Assembly: GCA_910588045.1 (NCBI GenBank)
Contig: CAJUPS010000035.1
Coordinates: forward strand, 1-30,467
Length of the DNA: 30,467 bases
Direction of reading: 5' to 3'
From: an uncultured Oscillospiraceae bacterium
GTDB lineage: Bacteria > Bacillota > Clostridia > Oscillospirales > Oscillospiraceae
The notes beneath the pieces were generated by a model that searched no databases, was not told where the DNA came from, and worked only from the letters and a program-made list of their open reading frames with translations. Below are positions 21,679 through 28,730 of the stretch, one piece after another. Both the position numbers and the translations under genes were made by a program. How positions within the stretch are numbered: the stretch's first letter is position 1; each line of letters begins with the position of its first letter.

Positions 21679-24031
21679 TTTGCCCATCGCCTATGGCAAT
21701 AGCTGTTATGCCAAGACCTGGTCGAACAAGACCATCCGCTTTGACGCCCTGTGCGACCGCCTCTCCGCCACCATCCGCACCTCGGAAACGGCGGAGGAGT
21801 ACCCCAAGCTGGCGAAGGCCGACCGGGACCGAGCCAAGGACAAGGGCGGCTTTGTGGGAGGCCAGCTCCGGGACAACCGCCGCAAGCGGGAAAATGTGGT
21901 CTGCCGCTCCATGCTGACTGAGGACGTGGATCACGCCGACACCGGCTTCATCCAGCGGTTCACCGAGGGCTGCCGCTATGCCGCCTGCCTCTACACCACC
22001 CACGGCCACACGCCGGAGGCTCCCAGGGTGCGCCTCGTGGTCCCGTTGACTCGCGATGTGACCCCGGAGGAATACACCGCCATCGCCCGGTACTTCGCGG
22101 ACGAGTGGGGCATCGACCAGTTTGACGAGTGCAGCTACCGTCCTCACCAGTTGATGTATTGGCCCACCACCCCCGCCAACGGCGAATACATCTTCCGGCG
22201 GGTGGATGGTCCATGGCTGGACCCGGACGCATATCTGGCGGCGCACCCCAACTGGAAGGACTGCTCCCTGCTGCCCACCTCCTCCCGTGAGAGTACCGTC
22301 CGCAGCCAGACCGCTGCCAAGCAGGAGGACCCGCTGGAAAAGGAGGGCGTGGTGGGGGTGTTCTGTCGAGCCTATCCCGTGGAGGACGCCATCGACCATT
22401 TCCTCTCTAACATCTACGAGCCGTCCGATGTGAATGGCCGCTACGATTACATCCCCGCCGACTCCTCCGCTGGTGTGGTGATCTATGACGGCAAATTTGC
22501 CTACAGCCACCATGCCACCGACCCGGCCTGCGGGATGCTGCTGAATGCCTTTGACCTGGTGCGGCTCCACCTGTTCGGCAACAGGGATGATCGATGTGCG
22601 CCGGACACCGCTCCAGGCAAGCTGCCCTCGTTCAAAGCTATGACCGAGCTTGCCCTCAAGGACGAGCGGGTCAAGGCTGTGTTCGCTCAGGAGCGGATGG
22701 CCCAGGCCGCAGAGGAATTTGACGAGGACAAGTGGCAGGAGCGGCTGGCGCTGGACAAGGCCGGGAATGTGAAGAACACCCTTCGCAACCTTACTCTGAT
22801 TCTGGAGAATGACCCGAATTTGAAACCTCTGGTGTTCAATCAGCTTCTGGACGGCATGGAGATCAAGGGGGCCGTTCCCTGGAAGCACCCCTCCAAGTTC
22901 TGGCGGGATGCCGATGACGCCCAACTTATCAGCTATGTGGACACCCACTATGGCACTTTCTCCGCCCGGAACTACGACATCGCCGTGACCAAGGTGTCGG
23001 ATGACCGCTCCTACCACCCCATCCGGGAGTTCATTGCCAACCTCCCCGCCTGGGATGGCGTGGAGCGGGTGGACACCCTGCTCATCGACTACCTCGCCGC
23101 CGAGGACACGACCTATGTGCGGGCCGTCACCAGGAAAACCCTGTGTGCCGCTGTCAAGCGTGTGCTGGCCCCCGGCAGCAAGTTCGACTCCATGCTGGTG
23201 CTGAACGGTCCCCAGGGTGTGGGCAAAAGCACCCTCATCGCAAAGCTGGCCGGAGAGTGGTTTTCCGACAGTCTCAATCTGAGCGACACCAAGGACAAGA
23301 CCGCCGCCGAGAAGTTGCAGGGGTATTGGATTCTGGAAATCGGCGAGCTGGCCGGTCTGCGGAAGGCCGAGGTGGAGACGCTGCGCTCCTTCCTCTCCCG
23401 GCAGAACGACATCTACCGTGCCGCCTTCGGCAAACGGGCCACGCCCCATCTGCGCCAGTGCGTGTTCTTCGGCACCACCAACGCCGAGTCCGGCTATCTC
23501 CGGGACACCACAGGCAACCGCCGCTTCTGGCCCGTCAAGACCCCTGGCGGCGGGAGAAAACATTCCTGGGAGCTGACCGAGGAGGATGTCCGCCAAATCT
23601 GGGCGGAGGTGCTGGTGTATGTGGAGCGGGGCGAGAAGCTCTATTTGGACGCCAGCATGGAGACTCTCGCCAAAGCGGAGCAGCGGGAGGCTATGGAATC
23701 TGACGAGCGGGAGGGGCTGGTGCGGCTGTATCTGGACACCCTTCTGCCGGAGGACTGGAGCGGCATGGACATCTTCGAGCGCCGAAATTTTCTCCACGGC
23801 AGCGACTTCGGCCCCGCCCAGCGGCAGGGAACCGTTAAGCGCACCTCTGTTTCCAGCATGGAGATTTGGTGCGAGTGCTTTGGAAGGGATCGCTCCAACC
23901 TGCGCCGCGCCGACAGCAACGAGATCACCGGCATCCTCAAACGGATCGGCTGGCAGCGGGCGGAGAGCAAGGTGCGCATCCCCCTCTACGGCCCACAGTA
24001 CATCTTTGTTCCGAAGGGGTGTTCCGAGTGA
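21671..24031 (+). CDS. VapE-family primase/helicase
   Basis: The 786-residue protein has an N-terminal primase-polymerase-like part (about 1-200, with VRLVVPLTRDVTPEEYTAIA and DECSYRPHQLMYWP) and a C-terminal VapE SF3-type ATPase domain with Walker A GPQGVGKST (about 513-521) and a later FFGTTNAESGYLRD and GNRRFWPVK. Such proteins open the origin and prime replication of phages, satellites and pathogenicity islands. AAGGAGG precedes the ATG, which overlaps the DUF4406 stop. The intergenic array of GGAAC pentamers that follows could be its binding site. Confidence 0.93.
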   Translation: MRDLPIAYGNSCYAKTWSNKTIRFDALCDRLSATIRTSETAEEYPKLAKADRDRAKDKGGFVGGQLRDNRRKRENVVCRSMLTEDVDHADTGFIQRFTEGCRYAACLYTTHGHTPEAPRVRLVVPLTRDVTPEEYTAIARYFADEWGIDQFDECSYRPHQLMYWPTTPANGEYIFRRVDGPWLDPDAYLAAHPNWKDCSLLPTSSRESTVRSQTAAKQEDPLEKEGVVGVFCRAYPVEDAIDHFLSNIYEPSDVNGRYDYIPADSSAGVVIYDGKFAYSHHATDPACGMLLNAFDLVRLHLFGNRDDRCAPDTAPGKLPSFKAMTELALKDERVKAVFAQERMAQAAEEFDEDKWQERLALDKAGNVKNTLRNLTLILENDPNLKPLVFNQLLDGMEIKGAVPWKHPSKFWRDADDAQLISYVDTHYGTFSARNYDIAVTKVSDDRSYHPIREFIANLPAWDGVERVDTLLIDYLAAEDTTYVRAVTRKTLCAAVKRVLAPGSKFDSMLVLNGPQGVGKSTLIAKLAGEWFSDSLNLSDTKDKTAAEKLQGYWILEIGELAGLRKAEVETLRSFLSRQNDIYRAAFGKRATPHLRQCVFFGTTNAESGYLRDTTGNRRFWPVKTPGGGRKHSWELTEEDVRQIWAEVLVYVERGEKLYLDASMETLAKAEQREAMESDEREGLVRLYLDTLLPEDWSGMDIFERRNFLHGSDFGPAQRQGTVKRTSVSSMEIWCECFGRDRSNLRRADSNEITGILKRIGWQRAESKVRIPLYGPQYIFVPKGCSE

Positions 24032-24283
24032 AAACGCCCATTTGTGCCGGACACAGGAACAGGTTCCCAGGGGATGGTGCCGCCACTGGAACGCCCGGAG
24101 GAACATCTCATGGGAACGGGCGTGCCCCCATAGGCTGCAAGGTTTGTCGGCTGGCTTGTTCCTGTGTTCCTAACCTTTCTTATATATCGAAAGATATAAA
24201 AAATATGGCAGTCACACCCGCAAAACACGCCTATACGCGCGTAAAGGGATTTTTCCGTTCTTGGAACGCAGGAGGAAGCCGCT
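24032..24283. repeat. Non-coding region with GGAAC pentamers and AT-rich hairpin, candidate origin
   Basis: GGAAC or its complement occurs at 24056, 24063, 24088, 24100, 24113, 24158, 24166 and 24261. An 11-base ACACAGGAACA sequence is present as an inverted pair about 110 bases apart. An AT-rich stretch follows with a TATATC-GAAA-GATATA hairpin (24183-24198) and a palindrome TACGCGCGTA (24234-24243). No gene is convincing. It directly follows the primase/helicase gene and is the only AT-rich break in this GC-rich module. Confidence 0.45.
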
Positions 24284-24565
24284 ATGCGTGAGAAAACTGT
24301 GGAGGCCAAGCTGGTGGCGGCAGTCAAAGGGATGGGTGGCCTCGCCCCAAAATTCATCAGCCCTGGATATGACGGGATGCCCGACCGCCTGGTGTTACTC
24401 CCTAACGGGATACTGGCCTTTGTGGAGTTAAAGGCTCCTGGAAAGAAACTCCGACCCTTGCAGGTGCGGAGGAAGGCACAGTTGGAAGGGCTCGGCTTTT
24501 CGGTGTACTGCATCGACAGGCCGGAGCAGATCGGAGGTGTTCTCAGTGAAATACAGTCCTCATGA
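24284..24565 (+). CDS. VRR-NUC domain nuclease
   Basis: The 93-residue stand-alone VRR-NUC (PD-(D/E)XK-like) domain shows E7 early, PGYDGMPDRLVLLPNG with the catalytic D (about 27-42), and FVELKAPGKKL with the E-x-K pair (about 46-56). Phage VRR-NUC proteins cut branched or flap DNA and often sit next to an SNF2 helicase, as here. AGGAGG precedes the ATG. It overlaps the helicase gene by 20 bases. Confidence 0.92.
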   Translation: MREKTVEAKLVAAVKGMGGLAPKFISPGYDGMPDRLVLLPNGILAFVELKAPGKKLRPLQVRRKAQLEGLGFSVYCIDRPEQIGGVLSEIQSS

Positions 24566-25910
24566 TTACCAAAGCTACGCTACGGATTTCATTCTGAGCC
24601 ATCCCATTGCCGCAGTCCTTTTGGACATGGGCCTTGGCAAGAGCGTCATCACCCTCACCGCCCTGTTCGACCTGTGCCTGGACAGCTTTCTCATTCGGAA
24701 GGTGCTGGTCATCGCCCCGCTCCGGGTGGCGAGGGACACCTGGCCCTCCGAACTGCGGAAGTGGGACCACCTCCGGGGCCTGTCCTGGTCGCTGGCGGTG
24801 GGGAGCGAGGTCGAGCGGAAGGCGGCACTGCACCAGCGGGCCTTCGTGTACATCATCAACCGGGAGAACGTCCAATGGCTCATCGAGGACAGCGGCTTCC
24901 CCTTCGACTACGACATGGTGGTGGTCGATGAGCTGTCCTCCTTCAAGTCCTATCAGACTAAGAGGTTCCGCGCCCTGCTGAAAGTCCGCCCCGGTGTCAA
25001 ACGCATCGTGGGGCTGACCGGCACTCCCTCCTGCAACGGCCTGATGGACCTCTGGGCGGAGTTCCGGCTCCTGGACATGGGCCAGCGGCTGGGGAGGTAC
25101 ATCACCCACTACCGCGCCCGATATTTCCAGCCGGACAAGCGGAACGGACAGGTGGTGTTCTCCTATAAGCCTCTCCCCGGCGCGGAGGAGGCTATCTACG
25201 AGAAAATTTCCGACATCACCATCTCCATGCGAGCCACCGACCACCTCCAGATGCCGGAATGTGTGTTCAACGAGGTGCGGGTGGACCTCTCCGAGCGGGA
25301 GCGGCAGACCTACGACACCATGCGGTCTGAACTGGTGGTTTCCCTGGGCGGTGAGGAGGTGGATGCTGGGAACGCGGCGGCTCTGGGGAACAAACTCTCC
25401 CAGATGGCGAATGGCGCTGTCTACGGTGAGGGCAAGCGTGTGTTCCCCATCCATGACCGAAAGCTGGACGCGCTGGAGGACCTCATCGAAGCGGCGAACG
25501 GAAAGCCGGTGCTGGTGGCCTACTGGTTCCAGCACGACCAGGAGCGGATCGCCGCCCGACTCCGAAAACTCCATATCCCGTTCTCCCTGCTGGACACATC
25601 GGAGAGCATTGCCCGGTGGAATCGTGGGGAACTGCCCGTAGCCCTCATCCACCCGGCCTCCGCCGGACATGGGCTGAATCTCCAAGCGGGCGGCTCCACC
25701 CTGGTCTGGTTTGGGCTGACCTGGTCGCTGGAACTATACCAGCAGGCCAACGCCCGCCTCTGGCGGCAGGGCCAGACGGACACGGTGGTCATCCACCACA
25801 TCATCGCCGCTGATACGATTGACGAGCGGATCATGTCCGCTCTGAGCAGAAAAGAAAAATCACAATCCGCATTGATCGATGCGGTGAAAGCGAATTTGGA
25901 GGTGCCGTGA
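24546..25910 (+). CDS. SNF2-type DEAD/DEAH helicase
   Basis: The 454-residue superfamily 2 helicase has motif I LLDMGLGKSVIT (K about 32), motif II VVVDELSSFK (about 126-135; DELS in place of DEAH), motif III GLTGTPSCNGLMDLW, and the C-terminal motifs GHGLNLQAGG and YQQANARLWRQGQTDTV with the arginine fingers. It probably remodels DNA or proteins at the fork, together with the VRR-NUC nuclease encoded just before it. GTG at 24546 has GGAGGT at good spacing. Its stop overlaps the next start (TGATG). Confidence 0.93.
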   Translation: MKYSPHDYQSYATDFILSHPIAAVLLDMGLGKSVITLTALFDLCLDSFLIRKVLVIAPLRVARDTWPSELRKWDHLRGLSWSLAVGSEVERKAALHQRAFVYIINRENVQWLIEDSGFPFDYDMVVVDELSSFKSYQTKRFRALLKVRPGVKRIVGLTGTPSCNGLMDLWAEFRLLDMGQRLGRYITHYRARYFQPDKRNGQVVFSYKPLPGAEEAIYEKISDITISMRATDHLQMPECVFNEVRVDLSERERQTYDTMRSELVVSLGGEEVDAGNAAALGNKLSQMANGAVYGEGKRVFPIHDRKLDALEDLIEAANGKPVLVAYWFQHDQERIAARLRKLHIPFSLLDTSESIARWNRGELPVALIHPASAGHGLNLQAGGSTLVWFGLTWSLELYQQANARLWRQGQTDTVVIHHIIAADTIDERIMSALSRKEKSQSALIDAVKANLEVP

Positions 25911-26341
25911 TGACAGCCAAAGAATATTTGAGGAAGGCATACCGCCTGGATCAACAGATTGACTCCCATGTAGCTGAGTTGGAGCATCTGCGGGAACTGT
26001 CCACCAGAATCCAAGGTTCCAATTTTGGCGAGCGGGTTTCCAGCACAAGGGGAACAGAGGCATCCTACACCCGGATCATAGATAAAATCGCGGATATGCA
26101 GCAGCGGATCAACGCCGAGATCGACACACTGGTAGATCTGAGGGCCGAACTGGATGCCGCCATTGGACGGGTGTCCGATGTGGACGAGCGGCTGCTCCTG
26201 CGCTACCGCTACATCAACAACGACTCCTGGGGCGACATTGCCAAGGCTCTGAACGTATCCAGCCGCACGGTACATCGCATCCACAGCTCTGCTCTCCAAA
26301 ATTTTGTCATTCCGAATGAAGGTTGGCACAGTTTGCCGTAG
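25910..26341 (+). CDS. DUF1492/ArpU-like phage transcriptional regulator
   Basis: The 143-residue protein has a long N-terminal coiled region (about 5-85) and a C-terminal HTH: VDERLLLRYRYINNDSWGDI and ALNVSSRTVHRIHSSAL (about 95-130), like sigma region 4. Proteins of this type stand at the end of the early replication module and switch on late (packaging and structural) genes. It overlaps the helicase gene by one base. The terminator and late-gene start follow at once, which fits that job. Confidence 0.85.
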   Translation: MTAKEYLRKAYRLDQQIDSHVAELEHLRELSTRIQGSNFGERVSSTRGTEASYTRIIDKIADMQQRINAEIDTLVDLRAELDAAIGRVSDVDERLLLRYRYINNDSWGDIAKALNVSSRTVHRIHSSALQNFVIPNEGWHSLP

Positions 26342-26395
26342 ATTGGCATGGCGCAAAAGCGTATAATAGTAGCGTAGAAAATTGCACAAAGCGAG

Positions 26396-26432
26396 GCCAT
26401 CGCGGGAGTATTCCTGCGGTGGCTTTTCTTTT
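26396..26432 (+). terminator. Terminator between early and late phage genes, with possible promoter before it
   Basis: A 12-bp stem (26396-26407 with 26412-26423, two G-T pairs) has a 4-base loop and TTTTCTTTT behind. Just upstream a TATAAT lies at 26362-26367 without a good -35 box, among three TTGGCA/TTGCCG-like repeats (26322-26350). This could be an activator-dependent late promoter, in which case the hairpin would be a control point. Confidence 0.7.
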
Positions 26433-26452
26433 GCCCGCAGGAGGTGAAGCCC

Positions 26453-26812
26453 ATGCCGACCAAGCCCAAGCGGCCCTGCTCCTACCCCAGTTGCCCCCGG
26501 CTGACTGCTGGCCGGTTCTGCGAGGAACACACCAAACAGGAGGCCCGCCGCTATGAGAAGCATGACCGCGACCCGGATACCCATAAGCGGTACGGCAGAG
26601 CGTGGCGACAGGTTCGGAGCCGCTACATCGCTGCCCATCCGCTGTGCGAGAAGTGCATGGAGCGCGGTAAGCTGACCCCTGCCCAGGAGGTACACCACAT
26701 CCTGCCCCTTTCCCGTGGCGGCAGTCACGATGATGCCAACCTCATGGCCCTCTGCAAACCATGTCATTCGGAGATCACGGCACGGGATGGCGACCGCTGG
26801 CGCACCCGGTAG
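26453..26812 (+). CDS. HNH endonuclease next to terminase
   Basis: The 119-residue protein has an N-terminal zinc knuckle (CSYPSCPRL...RFCEEH), then CEKCMERG and the HNH core EVHHILPLSRGG and ANLMALCKPCHS (about 78-105). HNH proteins in this position work with terminase in cutting concatemeric DNA at cos sites in several phages. GGAGGT precedes the ATG at 26453. A 113-base gap with a palindrome separates it from the small terminase gene. Confidence 0.93.
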   Translation: MPTKPKRPCSYPSCPRLTAGRFCEEHTKQEARRYEKHDRDPDTHKRYGRAWRQVRSRYIAAHPLCEKCMERGKLTPAQEVHHILPLSRGGSHDDANLMALCKPCHSEITARDGDRWRTR

Positions 26813-26888
26813 GGGGGATAAAAATCTCTGTGACTGTTCCAAGGGACAACGGGCAGGGGGGAGCGTGCGCGAAGTCGCAGTTTCAAAC

Positions 26889-26902
26889 GGGGTATATACC
26901 CC
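26889..26902. repeat. Perfect 14-bp palindrome upstream of the small terminase gene
   Basis: GGGGTATATACCCC is fully self-complementary and lies 23 bases before the terminase start, in the HNH-terminase gap where cos or terminase-binding sites usually lie. It may also be a regulator site. Confidence 0.5.
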
Positions 26903-26925
26903 ACGCCAGAACGGAGGTGGTTTTC

Positions 26926-27480
26926 ATGGCGAAGGACGGCACCAACCGGGGCGGCGCTCGTGTGGGCGCAGGGGCCAAGAAGAAGCCCCTGGCGGATAAG
27001 ATCGCGGAGGGCAACCCCGGCAGGCGGCGGCTGACCGTCACCGACTTCGATACCACCGCTGACCTGGAAGGCCAGCCCATGCCCAAGCCCTCCGCCCTGC
27101 TCTCTGCCACCCATAAGGACGGCAGGCCGCTTATCGCCGCCGAGATATACGAGGCCACCTGGAACTGGCTGGCCCAGCGCCGGTGCGCTTCACTGGTATC
27201 CCCGCAGTTCCTGGAGCGGTACGCCATGAGCGTGGCCCGGTGGATTCAGTGCGAGGAGGCCATCACCGAGTACGGTTTCCTCGCCAAGCACCCCACCACT
27301 GGCAACGCCATCCAAAGCCCCTATGTGGCTATGAGTCAGAATTTCATGTCCCAGACCAACCGGCTGTGGATGGAGATTTATCAGATTGTCAAGGAGAACT
27401 GCGCCGGGGAGTACGGCGGGGCCACGCCCCAGGATGATGTCATGGAGCGGCTGCTCCAGGCCCGGAAGGGGAAAATCTGA
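26926..27480 (+). CDS. Phage terminase small subunit, P27 family
   Basis: The 184-residue protein has the basic P27-type start NRGGARVGAGAKKKPLADKI (about 6-25) and the middle helical region (TWNWLAQRRCASLVSPQFLE; RYAMSVARWIQCEEAITEYG). It binds the packaging site and guides the large subunit. AACGGAGG precedes the ATG at 26926. The large subunit gene is not in the window; two methyltransferase genes stand in its expected place. Confidence 0.9.
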   Translation: MAKDGTNRGGARVGAGAKKKPLADKIAEGNPGRRRLTVTDFDTTADLEGQPMPKPSALLSATHKDGRPLIAAEIYEATWNWLAQRRCASLVSPQFLERYAMSVARWIQCEEAITEYGFLAKHPTTGNAIQSPYVAMSQNFMSQTNRLWMEIYQIVKENCAGEYGGATPQDDVMERLLQARKGKI

Positions 27481-27494
27481 GAAGGGAGTCCAGC

Positions 27495-28730
27495 ATGGTA
27501 ATTGAGAAAAAGCGCACGGCGGATTTGATCCACGCCGACTACAATCCCCGGAAAGACCTCAAACCTGGGGACGCTGAATATGAAAAGCTGAAACGCTCCA
27601 TCGAGCAGTTCGGCTATGTGGAGCCGGTGATCTGGAACAAGACCACCGGCTTTGTCGTGGGCGGACACCAGCGGCTGAAGGTGCTGCTGGACATGGGCAT
27701 CACCGAGGTGGAGTGCGTGGTGGTGGAGATGGACGCCGAGAAGGAAAAGACGCTGAACATCGCCCTCAACAAAATCTCCGGCGAGTGGGACAAGGACAAG
27801 CTGGCCCTGCTAATCGCCGACCTCCAAGGGGCCGACTTCGATGTGTCCCTCACCGGCTTCGAGCCTGCGGAAATCGACTCGCTGTTCAAGGATGCCCAGC
27901 AGAGCAAGGTCAAGGATGATGATTTCGATGTGGAGGCCGAACTGAAGGAGCCTCCCTTCACCAAGGCCGGGGATGTGTGGACGCTGGGGCGGCACCGGCT
28001 GGTCTGTGGCGACAGCACTAGGGCTGAGACTTTCGCCCTGCTCATGGGTGACCGCAAAGCCAATCTGGTCATCACCGACCCACCCTACAATGTGAACTAC
28101 GAGGGCAGCGCCGGAAAAATCCAGAATGACAACATGGGGAACGAGGCGTTCTACCAGTTCCTTTTGGCGGCGTTCCAGAACACCGAGGCTGTGATGGCGG
28201 ATGACGCCAGCATCTATGTGTTCCACGCCGACACCGAGGGGCTGAACTTCCGCCGCGCCTTCGCGGATGCCGGGTTCCGGCTCTCCGGGACGTGTATCTG
28301 GAAAAAGCAATCTTTGGTGCTGGGCCGCTCCCCGTACCAGTGGCAGCATGAGCCGATCCTGTTCGGCTGGAAGAAAAAGGGCAGGCACCAGTGGTACACG
28401 GGCCGAAAGGAGTCCACCATTTGGGAGTTCGATAAGCCCAAGAAGAATGGCGACCACCCCACCATGAAGCCGATCCCGCTGCTGGCCTACCCCATCATGA
28501 ACTCCAGCATGAGCAACACTCTGGTGCTGGATCCCTTCGGCGGCTCCGGCTCCACGCTGATTGCCTGTGAGCAGACCGACCGCTCCTGCTGCACCATCGA
28601 ACTGGACAAAAAGTTCTGCGATGTGATCGTCAAGCGGTACATCGAACAGGTAGACTCCGCCGATGGCGTTTCTGTCCAGCGGGATGGGCTGACCTATCAG
28701 TATTCGGAGGTCCGCAATGGAACGGAATAA
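27495..28730 (+). CDS. ParB-domain / DNA methyltransferase fusion (N6-adenine or N4-cytosine)
   Basis: The 411-residue protein has a ParB/Srx-like N-terminal domain (about 8-100, with NPRK and VVGGHQRLKVL) followed by a class beta amino-methyltransferase: motif IV TDPPYNVNYEG (about 194-204), then the target domain, then the SAM loop VLDPFGGSGSTLIACE (about 347-362) and CCTIELDKKFCDVI. It methylates exocyclic amino groups in DNA and likely protects phage DNA from host restriction or from its own cuts. A GAAGGGAG site precedes the start. Its end overlaps the C5-methyltransferase start by 14 bases. Confidence 0.93.
   Translation: MVIEKKRTADLIHADYNPRKDLKPGDAEYEKLKRSIEQFGYVEPVIWNKTTGFVVGGHQRLKVLLDMGITEVECVVVEMDAEKEKTLNIALNKISGEWDKDKLALLIADLQGADFDVSLTGFEPAEIDSLFKDAQQSKVKDDDFDVEAELKEPPFTKAGDVWTLGRHRLVCGDSTRAETFALLMGDRKANLVITDPPYNVNYEGSAGKIQNDNMGNEAFYQFLLAAFQNTEAVMADDASIYVFHADTEGLNFRRAFADAGFRLSGTCIWKKQSLVLGRSPYQWQHEPILFGWKKKGRHQWYTGRKESTIWEFDKPKKNGDHPTMKPIPLLAYPIMNSSMSNTLVLDPFGGSGSTLIACEQTDRSCCTIELDKKFCDVIVKRYIEQVDSADGVSVQRDGLTYQYSEVRNGTE

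Noticed and set aside
21662..24106. Very long open frame on the minus strand opposite VapE (over 800 codons)
   Set aside because: It is a by-product of GC-rich codon use in the real plus-strand gene. It shows no domain, no ribosome site, and low-complexity sequence rich in Gly, Val, His and Leu. The same holds for long minus-strand frames opposite the polymerase, DUF2800, helicase and methyltransferase genes.
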